DNA from: an uncultured Clostridium sp.
Lineage (GTDB): Bacteria > Bacillota > Clostridia > TANB77 > CAG-508
Direction: 5' to 3'
DNA length: 13,941 nucleotides
Assembly (NCBI GenBank): GCA_945937855.1
Contig: CAMEUC010000013.1
Coordinates: forward strand, 1 to 13,941
Shown: positions 7,617 to 13,703 of the stretch, in pieces
Position numbering within the stretch: position 1 is the stretch's first letter
Layout of the letters: the number at the start of each line of letters is the position of its first letter
Translations under genes and position numbers: made by a program
The notes under the pieces: generated by a model
What the model was told of the DNA's origin: nothing
Database searches by the model: none
The model's input: only the letters and a program-made list of their open reading frames with translations

Positions 7617-7649
7617 AAAAAAGAGTTTTGACTTTCAAAACTCTTTTTT
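7617..7649 (+). terminator. Terminator of the tRNA operon
   Basis: A perfect 14-bp stem (7617-7630 with 7636-7649), a 5-nt ACTTT loop and a T6 run at the 3' side follow tRNA-Thr directly. This is a classic intrinsic terminator. Confidence 0.9.
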
Positions 7650-7662
7650 ACTATGCAAATAA

Positions 7663-7691
7663 TTGACAAAAAGTAAAATGAAGTATAAAAT
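7663..7691 (+). promoter_or_regulatory. Consensus promoter of the HNH/SDR operon
   Basis: TTGACA (7663-7668) and TAAAAT (7686-7691) are separated by 17 bp, immediately after the tRNA terminator. The HNH gene therefore has its own promoter, independent of the tRNA operon. The ribosome site AGGTGAT (7698-7704) lies only a few bases past the -10, so the leader would be very short. Confidence 0.75.
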
Positions 7692-7724
7692 TGTAACAGG
7701 TGATGTGTTTTTGAAATGTATTAA

Positions 7725-8090
7725 TTGCAACAAAGAAACAATAAATATTGTTCAAATATTTGCCAAAAGGAATTTGAATATAAAGAATATATAAAAAAAT
7801 GGAAAAACAAAGAAGTAAATGGGCTAAGAGGGGAGTACCAAATATCAATGCATATAAAAACATATTTATTTAAAAAGTTTAATAACCAATGTGCAAAATG
7901 TGGATGGAGTGAGATAAATCCATATACAAAGAAAATTCCATTAGAAGTAGAGCATATTGATGGTAATTATAAAAACAATAATGAAAATAATTTAATTTTA
8001 TTATGTCCTAATTGCCATTCCTTGACAAGTACATATAAAGGTGCTAATCTAAATAAAGGAAGAAAAAGTAGAAAGGAATATTCTAATTAG
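7725..8090 (+). CDS. HNH endonuclease, N-terminus apparently frameshifted
   Basis: The intact reading frame encodes 121 aa with a zinc-finger HNH nuclease domain: CAKC (56, 59), the catalytic histidine in EHIDGNYKN (H77), then NNLILLCPNCHSL (C94, C97, H98). HNH enzymes cut DNA using one metal ion. The frame opens at TTG 7725, which has no ribosome site. A well-placed AGGTGAT with TTG 7711 lies in another frame and encodes MKCINCNKE before running out of frame and stopping at 7794. Joining the two frames gives CINC...KYCSNIC, a proper N-terminal zinc knuckle. Loss of one A in the A-rich stretch near 7736-7742 explains this. The nuclease may be inactive or made at low level; a sequencing error is possible. 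The neighbouring tRNA intron is discussed in the findings. Confidence 0.8.
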   Translation: MQQRNNKYCSNICQKEFEYKEYIKKWKNKEVNGLRGEYQISMHIKTYLFKKFNNQCAKCGWSEINPYTKKIPLEVEHIDGNYKNNNENNLILLCPNCHSLTSTYKGANLNKGRKSRKEYSN

Positions 8091-8101
8091 AGGTGATAAA
8101 A

Positions 8102-8827
8102 GTGAAAACTATTATTATAACGGGAGGTTCACAAGGCATTGGGAAATGCATGGTAGAGAATTTTGCTAAAGATGGATACAATGTTGTACTAAATTATAAT
8201 AAATCTGAAAATAGTGCTAAACAAATAAAAAGTCAATTATTAGAAGAGGGCTATGAAATAGAAATTTTTAAAGCAGATATTTCAAAAAGAGAAGAAGTAA
8301 AAAAACTTGTAGAATTTACATTAAATAAATTTGAAAATATTGATGTTTTAATAAATAATGCAGGAGTTGCAAAAATTCAATTATTTACAGATGTAACAGA
8401 GGAAGATTGGGATGAAATAATGAATGTAAATTTAAAGTCAGCTTTATTTACAATACAAGAAGTACTACCTAATATGATACATAGAAAAGGAGGCTTAATA
8501 ATAAACATTTCTTCTATTTGGGGATTAGTTGGGGCATCTTGCGAAGCAGTGTATTCAGCTTCAAAAGCTGGATTAGATGCAATTACAAAATCCTTAGCAA
8601 AAGAACTTGGACCATCAAATATTAGGGTAAATAGTATAGCTCCTGGAATAATAGATACTCAAATGAATAGTAGTTTAGATAAAAAAATAAAAAAAGAAAT
8701 AGAACAAGAAATACCTTTAGGAAAAATTGGCAAACCTATTGATGTTTATAAATGTGCAAAATGGATTATAGAAGATGAATACACAACAGGTCAAATTATT
8801 TCTCCGAACGGAGGTTGGGTAATATAA
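8102..8827 (+). CDS. FabG-like short-chain reductase
   Basis: This 241-aa cytoplasmic SDR has TGGSQGIG (7-14), NNAG (85-88), the catalytic serine in NISSIWG (S138), YSASK (Y151, K155) and PGIIDTQM. It ends in TGQIISPNGGWVI, as in 3-oxoacyl-ACP reductases. The motif set resembles FabG and also the clostridial/bacillar YmfI group (proposed elongation factor P 5-aminopentanone reductase). The standalone position, away from fatty-acid genes, favours neither. The start chosen is GTG 8102, seven nucleotides after AGAGGTGAT; GTG 8093 lies inside that ribosome site. It begins 11 nt after the HNH stop, so the pair is co-transcribed. It is the last chromosomal gene before the integrated element. Confidence 0.88.
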   Translation: MKTIIITGGSQGIGKCMVENFAKDGYNVVLNYNKSENSAKQIKSQLLEEGYEIEIFKADISKREEVKKLVEFTLNKFENIDVLINNAGVAKIQLFTDVTEEDWDEIMNVNLKSALFTIQEVLPNMIHRKGGLIINISSIWGLVGASCEAVYSASKAGLDAITKSLAKELGPSNIRVNSIAPGIIDTQMNSSLDKKIKKEIEQEIPLGKIGKPIDVYKCAKWIIEDEYTTGQIISPNGGWVI

Positions 8828-8873
8828 AAAAGTACTAATCAGAAGGGGATTAATCAACAAAAGATAATTTCGT

Positions 8874-8895
8874 TATGGCTGGGATGGTGAATTCG
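8874..8895. repeat. Candidate attachment-site copy: fragment like a tRNA-Gln 3' end
   Basis: TATGGCTGGGATGGT (8874-8888) matches TATGGCTGGGGTGGT (13704-13718) at 14 of 15 positions, in the same orientation; ATTCG recurs just inside each. The right copy is the 3' end, including CCA, of the minus-strand tRNA-Gln. Its 3' end faces this copy across the recombinase/rep module. That is the geometry of an element inserted at a tRNA 3' end. The sequence just beyond (8889-8915) is unusually GC-rich. Confidence 0.5.
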
Positions 8896-8929
8896 GCGAG
8901 CCGCGTCCTCTTTCCTCTTAATTGAAGCA

Positions 8930-8958
8930 AAATAAAAAGCGAACTGTTCAGGTTCGCA
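8930..8958 (-). terminator. Terminator overlapping the end of the serine recombinase gene
   Basis: On the minus strand, TGCGAAC and GTTCGC (8952-8957 and 8939-8944) form a stem directly followed by TTTTTATTTTG. The left arm overlaps the last codons of the recombinase, so the gene ends inside its own terminator. Confidence 0.8.
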
Positions 8959-10453
8959 TATTCGTATAATATAAAATTGGCTGACCTTGTTTATCTAAAT
9001 ACGAACACTCGATTTCTTCTATTGAAGGCACTTTTATATTGTTGTTAATTCTATCTTTCACAGTAAATATAATTGTTATATTATCATCATATACATAAAT
9101 TTTATCTATAAAAGAATTTATTAATATCTTTTTATATATTAATTCGTTCGTGCTATATTTTCTTATATTTAAGAAAAATGCTTTTATTTCTTTAACTGTT
9201 ATATTAATATTTGAATTTTTTTCAATTAATATTTCTTTTTCTATATTTTGATGTTCTTCTTCCATTTTCACAATTTCTTCAAATATTGATTTTCTTACAC
9301 TATCAATTTCACATATTTTTAAACTATCAAATAAATTGTTTCTTTGTTTTTCGTTTTCTTTTAATTGCTTTTCTAATTCTTTCAATTTATTATTGTTTTT
9401 TGCTTTTTCTGCACATTTAAAAATTGAACGTGCTATTAAGTCTATATTTTCATCTGTTAGCATATTTCTTGTTTCTTCTATAACTATTTTTTCTATTAAA
9501 TCTTTTTGAATATCTTTTCTGTTACATTTATTTTTTCTTTTTCCATTACAAGAATAATAATTATGTACTACTCCATTTCGAGAAGTGCCACAATTTCCGA
9601 CCATCATTTCTTTGTAAGTTCCACAAAATAACTTTGTTGTTAAAAGATATTCCGTTTTTGCTTTTGTTCTTGCTGGTGCTCTCCTATTTTTCTTTAACAT
9701 TTCTTGTACTTTTTCAAAAGTTTCATTTTCTATAATTCTTGGAATTGCATTTTGGGTTTCTTCTCCATGATAAGAATATATTCCTATATACTTTTTATTT
9801 TCTAAAATTGTCCTAATACTATTTTTATTAAATTCATTTCCATAAGAAGTTTTTATATTTTTACTATTTAAGTATCTTTGTATTTCTACCATTGTTTTTC
9901 CATTAATATACATATTAAAAATTTCTTTTATAATTGGTGCTGTATTTGTATCTATTTGATATTTTTTATCTTGGTCAACTGTTAGCCCTAAAGGTATTGA
10001 CCCACCATTATATAAACATTTTTCTGCATTTATTTTCATGCCCCTTCTAACTTTTTGTGATAATTCAACAGAATAGTATTCTGCCATACCTTCAAGCACA
10101 CTTTCCATTAATACTCCAGATGCATCTTCAGATATATTTTCCTTTGCCGAGAATACTCTTACATTATTCTTTTTTAGTTTATTTTTATATGTTGCACTAT
10201 CATATCTGTTTCTTGCAAAACGGTCTAATTGATAAACTAATACACCATTAAAAAATTTTTTATTGCTATCTTGTATCATTTTTTGAAATTGTGGTCTATT
10301 ATCATTTGTACCAGTTAAGGCTCTATCTATGTATTCTCCTACTATTGTATAATCATTTCTTTTTGCATATTCTTGACAAACTGCAATTTGTCCTTCTATT
10401 GATTGCTCTGTTTGATTATGCGAACTGTATCTGGCATATATTACAACGTTCAT
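8948..10453 (-). CDS. Large serine recombinase / integrase
   Basis: This 501-aa site-specific recombinase would integrate or excise the element. The N-terminal resolvase domain (1 to about 145) has YARYSS with nucleophile S10, LDRFARN (76-82) and EGMAEYYSVELSQKVRRGM. A Recombinase-type DNA-binding domain (about 155-255) follows, with GLTVDQDKK and ILENKKYIGIYSY. A zinc-ribbon region comes next: LFC (C277), C288, C302 and C310; the usual second Cys of the CxxC is Tyr280. A long coiled coil (about 345-412), typical of large serine integrases, follows, then a C-terminal tail. The start ATG 10453 has AAGGAG eleven bases upstream. It lies beside the candidate attachment copy at the left edge and downstream of the repressor gene on the same strand. 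Confidence 0.95.
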   Translation of the reverse strand: MNVVIYARYSSHNQTEQSIEGQIAVCQEYAKRNDYTIVGEYIDRALTGTNDNRPQFQKMIQDSNKKFFNGVLVYQLDRFARNRYDSATYKNKLKKNNVRVFSAKENISEDASGVLMESVLEGMAEYYSVELSQKVRRGMKINAEKCLYNGGSIPLGLTVDQDKKYQIDTNTAPIIKEIFNMYINGKTMVEIQRYLNSKNIKTSYGNEFNKNSIRTILENKKYIGIYSYHGEETQNAIPRIIENETFEKVQEMLKKNRRAPARTKAKTEYLLTTKLFCGTYKEMMVGNCGTSRNGVVHNYYSCNGKRKNKCNRKDIQKDLIEKIVIEETRNMLTDENIDLIARSIFKCAEKAKNNNKLKELEKQLKENEKQRNNLFDSLKICEIDSVRKSIFEEIVKMEEEHQNIEKEILIEKNSNINITVKEIKAFFLNIRKYSTNELIYKKILINSFIDKIYVYDDNITIIFTVKDRINNNIKVPSIEEIECSYLDKQGQPILYYTNMRT

Positions 10454-10500
10454 ATTTTATATAACTCCTTTTATAATTGTTATTTTATTTTTTAAAATAT

Positions 10501-10553
10501 ATCGTTTTTCAAAGGCAACTCTCGAGTTTTATCGAGAGTTCTTTAAAAACGAT
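10501..10553 (-). terminator. Long hairpin after the repressor gene
   Basis: AACTCTCGA (10517-10525) and TCGAGAGTT (10532-10540) form a perfect inner stem. An outer stem, ATCGTTTTT with AAAAACGAT, extends it to about 53 nt. It begins 10 nt past the repressor stop on the minus strand and lies between the repressor and recombinase genes. It probably ends or attenuates transcription into the recombinase. The outer arms supply T-rich ends on both strands. Confidence 0.65.
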
Positions 10554-10562
10554 TTTTTAAAA

Positions 10563-11300
10563 TTAAATATCATTTATAGTTTTTATAACTTTTCCTAAAA
10601 TTACTACATCTTTTAAATTATATGTTATTGTTTCATATTGACTATTTAATGGTGCTAATGTAATTTCTTCCTTGTTTATAAATGCATATCTAACAATAAT
10701 ATCTTCATCTTTTATTTTAACTGCCAATACATCTCCATTTTTATATTTATCTTCTATTTGTAGTGTTATTTTTGCTCCTTCTGTTATTTTAGGGAACATT
10801 GCATTGTCTTTTACTTGTATTGCCAATGGTTCTGTAAAACTAATTGTTACATTATCTTGCTTTGCTTTAAATTCAAGCATATCATTGTTTATTTCCATAT
10901 CCTTTTCGTTATCTAATAATGAAACAATAAAATCTGCAATAGGTTCTTTATTCAGTTCTTCTTTTATCTGTGTTAGAGTTAGTTTATCTATTTTGTTCTC
11001 AAACACACTTAGCGCTGCTATTGTTGTCATTAATTTTATTGCAATAAACACATCTATTATTTCCTTTGGTGCTTTTTCAAGGTAGCCTTCTATTACAAGT
11101 AATCTTTCGTCTGCATTACAAATTCTTGCTATATCTCTTGATACTTTTTCAGAAGGGGCTGGCAATTTACCATTTTGCAATTTACTTAATCTTGTGGTGT
11201 CAATACCATTTCCAATATCATTACATTTTTCTACAATTTGTTTTGCAGTATAACCACTTTCCGCAATTATTTTTGTTAATAACTTACTATATCTTGACAT
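10563..11300 (-). CDS. CI/S24-like phage-type repressor without catalytic residues
   Basis: This 245-aa DNA-binding protein starts at ATG 11300 with AAGGAG upstream; a longer TTG start at 11324 would place that site inside the gene. The N-terminal helix-turn-helix (about 5-60) includes SGYTAKQIVEKCND and DTTRLSKLQNGK. The C-terminal half (about 150-245) has the LexA/CI-like S24 beta fold, with VKDNAMFPKITEGAKI, NGDVLAVKI and IIVRYAF. The nucleophile position, normally Ser in DSM, is Ala167. The general-base Lys position appears to be Arg204. It should therefore not self-cleave in the SOS response. It likely represses the divergent promoters at 11326-11400 and thus rep and itself. Confidence 0.85.
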   Translation of the reverse strand: MSRYSKLLTKIIAESGYTAKQIVEKCNDIGNGIDTTRLSKLQNGKLPAPSEKVSRDIARICNADERLLVIEGYLEKAPKEIIDVFIAIKLMTTIAALSVFENKIDKLTLTQIKEELNKEPIADFIVSLLDNEKDMEINNDMLEFKAKQDNVTISFTEPLAIQVKDNAMFPKITEGAKITLQIEDKYKNGDVLAVKIKDEDIIVRYAFINKEEITLAPLNSQYETITYNLKDVVILGKVIKTINDI

Positions 11301-11325
11301 TTTATATTCACTCCTTAATGCCAAG

Positions 11326-11355
11326 AGTATAGCATAATTGTATCGTATTTGTCAA
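11326..11355 (-). promoter_or_regulatory. Repressor promoter (leftward)
   Basis: On the minus strand, TTGACA (11355-11350), an 18-bp spacer and TATACT (11331-11326) stand about 25 nt before the repressor start. Its -35 faces the -35 of the rightward promoter 16 bp away. Confidence 0.75.
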
Positions 11356-11378
11356 CAGTATTGAAAAAGTATTGACAA
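11349..11378. promoter_or_regulatory. Candidate operator between the divergent promoters
   Basis: The inverted pair TTGTCAA (11349-11355) / TTGACAA (11372-11378) includes both -35 boxes. Between them GTATTGA is directly repeated about 11 bp apart. One repressor bound here could block both promoters. Assignment as an operator is inference from symmetry and position. Confidence 0.4.
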
Positions 11379-11400
11379 TGTTTTGCGTAGTATATATAAT
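11372..11400 (+). promoter_or_regulatory. Rightward promoter of the rep module
   Basis: TTGACA (11372-11377), a 17-bp spacer and TATAAT (11395-11400) form a perfect consensus promoter. It is 260 bp upstream of the rep gene, so the transcript would carry the structured origin-like region as its leader. Confidence 0.85.
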
Positions 11401-11440
11401 TACAACAGAATTGATTTTATAGTTTCAACTGCTGTTTTAA

Positions 11441-11634
11441 TCATTTTCAGTTTATTTCTTCGCTTTGCTTAGTTACCCTAAATGCCTTTATTGGTTTGGT
11501 GTCAAGGTCACTTTAGTGCCGAGCAAAGCGAGGGCAACCTTTACACCAAACCTAGAAAGGCATAAACTAAAAATGAGCAAAACGGAAATGTAGGTGTTTA
11601 GTAACACCCTACAAGCGTCCGTAATTACGGATTA
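11441..11634. other. Structured origin-like region upstream of rep
   Basis: This stretch between the rightward promoter and the rep gene holds no gene but has dense secondary structure. Outer arms: 11441-11455 with 11562-11576 (14 of 15). Main arms: 11482-11508 with 11537-11563 (27 bp, 3 mismatches). The main loop contains AGCAAAGCG (11522-11530), which can pair with CGCTTTGCT (11461-11469) outside the main stem, giving a crossing, pseudoknot-like interaction. Further on lie a bulged hairpin (GTAGGTGTT / ACACCCTAC, about 11590-11611) and a perfect palindrome, TCCGTAATTACGGA (about 11617-11630). Position and structure fit a rolling-circle double-strand and/or single-strand origin, or a structured rep leader. 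Confidence 0.6.
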
Positions 11635-11660
11635 ATTATACAAGAAAGGAAAGTGGTTCT

Positions 11661-12689
11661 ATGATAGATACTATCAAAATTGTTAGCATGATTAATTTGC
11701 ATATTTATAATGCAATTAAATCTTCTAGCATTATAAAAACATCTTATCATAGTGCTACTGGTGAAATATTTTACACTATTATAAATGATAGCATAGAAGG
11801 TTCTTATAGTTCTAGTTTATCTGTTAGAGTAGGCGAAGGCTCAAAATATAAATTTACTAATATGTACTATATAGAAATTGAAGGCTCTTATCACAAATTA
11901 ATTCGTGGTTTTAATAGCCATAATGGTTTTTATAATTTAGTATTTATAACAAAAGAATTAATTAAAATGGTAGAAAGTGCCTATAAGGTAGTATTGCCTA
12001 CAATTAGGCATTGGTTTATTCAAAGAGTAGATATTGCGATTTGTTATGATTTAAAAAATCAAGAAAATATTAAGGCATATATTAATAATTTAAATTGTTG
12101 CAATTACCCTAGAAGAAAATTAAAACATTATGAAGAAGAAAGTATATATTTAACTGGTAGCACTACAACATTGAAAATATATAACAAATTAAAAGAATTT
12201 AAAAAACACGATATAAAAAAATTTAAAAATACTGATTTTAATATAATTGAATATTTAGAAACAATAAAAGGATTTATAAGATTTGAGTGTGAAATTAAAA
12301 AAAGGAAATTGACAAATTTTTATAATAAAAAATATATAAGAGTTTATTCTATTAGTTATAATGATTTAAAAAATATATGGTATGAAGAATTTAGTAAGTT
12401 TTTAAAAATATTAAAAAGTGATTTAAATATAGTAAATGAAAGAACCCTTATTAAAGAAAGACTTTTTACAATGTATAAAAAGACAAGAGCAAAAAATCTA
12501 TTCAATTTTTATTTACTCACATCTATTCAAGGTTTGCAAGAAATGCGAAGGTGTACAAACAGGAGTATGTATTACAAGAATATCTCTGACCTAAAAAAAG
12601 CCAATATTGACTTTAGTCAGAAATTAGATGTAGACTTAACTAATAGCATTATAAATTTTAATCCATTTAAGGAGAAAGAAATATTTTAA
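11661..12689 (+). CDS. Phage/plasmid replication initiator, gene II/X family
   Basis: This 342-aa protein resembles the filamentous-phage gene II/X family of rolling-circle initiators, which nick one strand of the origin and attach to the 5' end. Recognisable parts are the opening MIDTIKI, the FTNMYYIEIEGSYHKL core, HWFIQRVDIAICYDL (about 117-131), NCCNYPRRKLKHYEEESIYL, then GSTTTLKIYNKLKEFKKHD (about 166-184) and FIRFECEIKKRKL. The family call is from memory of these patterns. The start ATG 11661 has AAAGGA ten bases upstream, a weak spacing. It follows a highly structured region likely to be its origin. The small 12683 gene overlaps its stop codon. No phage coat or assembly genes are nearby, so a plasmid-like or satellite element is likelier than a complete inovirus. 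Confidence 0.82.
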   Translation: MIDTIKIVSMINLHIYNAIKSSSIIKTSYHSATGEIFYTIINDSIEGSYSSSLSVRVGEGSKYKFTNMYYIEIEGSYHKLIRGFNSHNGFYNLVFITKELIKMVESAYKVVLPTIRHWFIQRVDIAICYDLKNQENIKAYINNLNCCNYPRRKLKHYEEESIYLTGSTTTLKIYNKLKEFKKHDIKKFKNTDFNIIEYLETIKGFIRFECEIKKRKLTNFYNKKYIRVYSISYNDLKNIWYEEFSKFLKILKSDLNIVNERTLIKERLFTMYKKTRAKNLFNFYLLTSIQGLQEMRRCTNRSMYYKNISDLKKANIDFSQKLDVDLTNSIINFNPFKEKEIF

Positions 12690-12817
12690 ATCCAGAATTA
12701 ACTGATGAACAAATTTCTGCTATTGGTTATGCTTTTTTTGAAAGTGGCATTATAGCATACATTAATGCCCATAAATCTGAGTATAAGGAGTTTTTAGAAA
12801 ATGAATTAGATAAATAA
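12683..12817 (+). CDS. Small conserved-looking protein, likely ATT start
   Basis: This 44-aa acidic, soluble peptide (ends GIIAYINAHKSEYKEFLENELDK) overlaps the end of rep by 7 nt. AAGGAG at 12669-12674 is 8 nt upstream of ATT 12683, and no ATG, GTG or TTG start exists in frame near it. The frame ends just before a terminator. Its protein-like composition and ribosome site support a real gene, translated by coupling with rep or from ATT. Function unknown; a role in copy control or element maintenance is only a guess from position. Confidence 0.6.
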   Translation: MLNPELTDEQISAIGYAFFESGIIAYINAHKSEYKEFLENELDK

Positions 12818-12820
12818 TAA

Positions 12821-12846
12821 AATGGGCTACTAAAAAGTAGTCCATT
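12821..12846. terminator. Terminator between rep module and the leftward HTH gene
   Basis: AATGGGCTACT (12821-12831) and AGTAGTCCATT (12836-12846) pair over 11 positions with one G-T, around an AAAA loop, followed by a T-rich run. It sits between convergent genes and can serve both strands. Confidence 0.8.
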
Positions 12847-12849
12847 ATT

Positions 12850-13062
12850 TTATTTCTTTTCAATTGTTATAGTTATATTATGTTTTTTTGCAATATCTAA
12901 TAAAGTATTGATATTGTAACATCTTCTTCCTGCTTCATAATCTTGAATACCCCTTAAACTTCTATTTATTGATTTTCCAAAATCTTTTTGAGTTAGTTCT
13001 GTCCACTCTCTTATTATTTTTATTATATCTTTGGGTTCATAATCATTTGCAACTATTTTCAT
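12850..13062 (-). CDS. XRE-family HTH protein
   Basis: This 70-aa DNA-binding protein has one helix-turn-helix domain: IIKIIREWTELTQKDFGKSINRS, then GIQDYEAGRRCYNINTLLDIAKKHNITI. The pattern Q-x3-G...R...Y-E-x-G-R is typical of XRE regulators. AGGAG lies about nine bases upstream of ATG 13062. It is transcribed away from the 13178 gene, and the shared intergenic region carries a consensus promoter and inverted repeats. It probably regulates its own gene and/or the two HTH genes to the right. Confidence 0.82.
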   Translation of the reverse strand: MKIVANDYEPKDIIKIIREWTELTQKDFGKSINRSLRGIQDYEAGRRCYNINTLLDIAKKHNITITIEKK

Positions 13063-13096
13063 AACTATACACTCCTATTAAACTTTAATTTTATTG

Positions 13097-13126
13097 TTGA
13101 CAAGTATATCAAAATGCGTGTATAAT
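13097..13126 (+). promoter_or_regulatory. Promoter of the two rightward HTH genes
   Basis: TTGACA (13097-13102), an 18-bp spacer and TATAAT (13121-13126) form a near-perfect promoter. The same -35 sequence reads TTGTCA on the minus strand and may serve the leftward gene, though no good leftward -10 is seen. Confidence 0.8.
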
Positions 13127-13138
13127 TTTACTAATAGC

Positions 13139-13153
13139 CACGCAAACTGCGTG
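13139..13153. promoter_or_regulatory. Candidate operator with TGCGTG motifs
   Basis: CACGCA-AAC-TGCGTG (13139-13153) is an inverted repeat just past the promoter. A third TGCGTG (13115-13120) lies directly upstream of the -10 box. A regulator bound to these would overlap the start of transcription. Likely binders are the adjacent HTH proteins; this is inference. Confidence 0.45.
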
Positions 13154-13177
13154 CAAAGATGTTTTAAGGAGGTTTTT

Positions 13178-13384
13178 ATGTGCAGTAATAATATAAAGCA
13201 ATATAGATTATGCAAAAATTTAACCCAAAAACAACTAGCGAAAATAACTGGTCTGTCTTTTTCTTATTTGTCAAGACTAGAAAATGGTTCTAGTAATAAC
13301 CCTACTTTTAAATCTATGCAAGGTATATCAAAAGCATTAGACAAATCTATATTTGAAATATTTAATATAAAAGAAGGAGATTAA
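13178..13384 (+). CDS. XRE-family HTH regulator
   Basis: This 68-aa cytoplasmic DNA-binding protein starts at ATG 13178, five bases after AAGGAGG; a longer frame from 13094 runs through the promoter and is rejected. The single HTH_3 domain fills the protein: IKQYRLCKNLTQKQLAKITG, LSFSYLSRLENG, PTFKSMQGISKALDKSIFEIF. That layout is like small Cro/CI repressors and SinR-type regulators. It is followed after 3 nt by another HTH gene whose ribosome site overlaps its 3' end, so the two are co-expressed. Confidence 0.88.
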   Translation: MCSNNIKQYRLCKNLTQKQLAKITGLSFSYLSRLENGSSNNPTFKSMQGISKALDKSIFEIFNIKEGD

Positions 13385-13387
13385 ATA

Positions 13388-13633
13388 ATGTACCCAGAAG
13401 ATATTGGAGAGAGATTAAAAAGTTTATTACTAATGAAAGATATTAAAAGAAGTTATTTAGCAAAAAAAATTGGTATTAGTTATAATACACTTACTAATAA
13501 ATTAAATGGCAAAGGAGAATTTTCTGCTATTGAAATATCAAAAATTAAAGATATTTTAAATCTTGATGTAAAATTAAGTTCTAACATATTTTTTAACCCA
13601 AATTATACAACAAAAAGAAATAGGAATGACTAA
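13388..13633 (+). CDS. Small HTH protein, Cro-like
   Basis: This 81-aa protein has an HTH domain at about residues 4-60: IGERLKSLLLMKDIKRSYLAKKIGISYNTLTNKLNGKGEFSAIEISKIKDIL. The Asn-Lys-x-Asn-Gly recognition-helix end is common in phage-type Cro proteins. AAGGAG precedes ATG 13388 and overlaps the end of the previous gene. Its stop codon lies in the loop of the following terminator. It is the last gene of the integrated element before tRNA-Gln. Confidence 0.82.
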   Translation: MYPEDIGERLKSLLLMKDIKRSYLAKKIGISYNTLTNKLNGKGEFSAIEISKIKDILNLDVKLSSNIFFNPNYTTKRNRND

Positions 13634-13652
13634 TCATTCCTATTTTATTTTT
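13619..13652 (+). terminator. Terminator after the HTH gene pair
   Basis: AATAGGAATGA (13619-13629) and TCATTCCTATT (13634-13644) pair perfectly, with loop CTAA, followed by TTATTTTT. The loop includes part of the stop codon of the preceding gene. Confidence 0.85.
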
Positions 13653-13703
13653 ATATTCATTGCAAATCCACCTATAAAATAAACGATGTTCGGATAATGT
13701 AAA

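Noticed and set aside
7711..7794. Programmed -1 frameshift in the HNH gene
   Set aside because: No canonical slippery heptamer is present at the crossover; a one-base loss in an A-run is simpler.
7651..7863. Minus-strand open frame opposite the HNH gene start
   Set aside because: It covers the HNH promoter and start region, with no ribosome site and a composition typical of antisense AT-rich DNA.
9211..11332. Plus-strand open frames opposite the recombinase and repressor genes
   Set aside because: They are antisense shadows of strongly supported proteins, rich in Leu/Phe/Ile by composition only.
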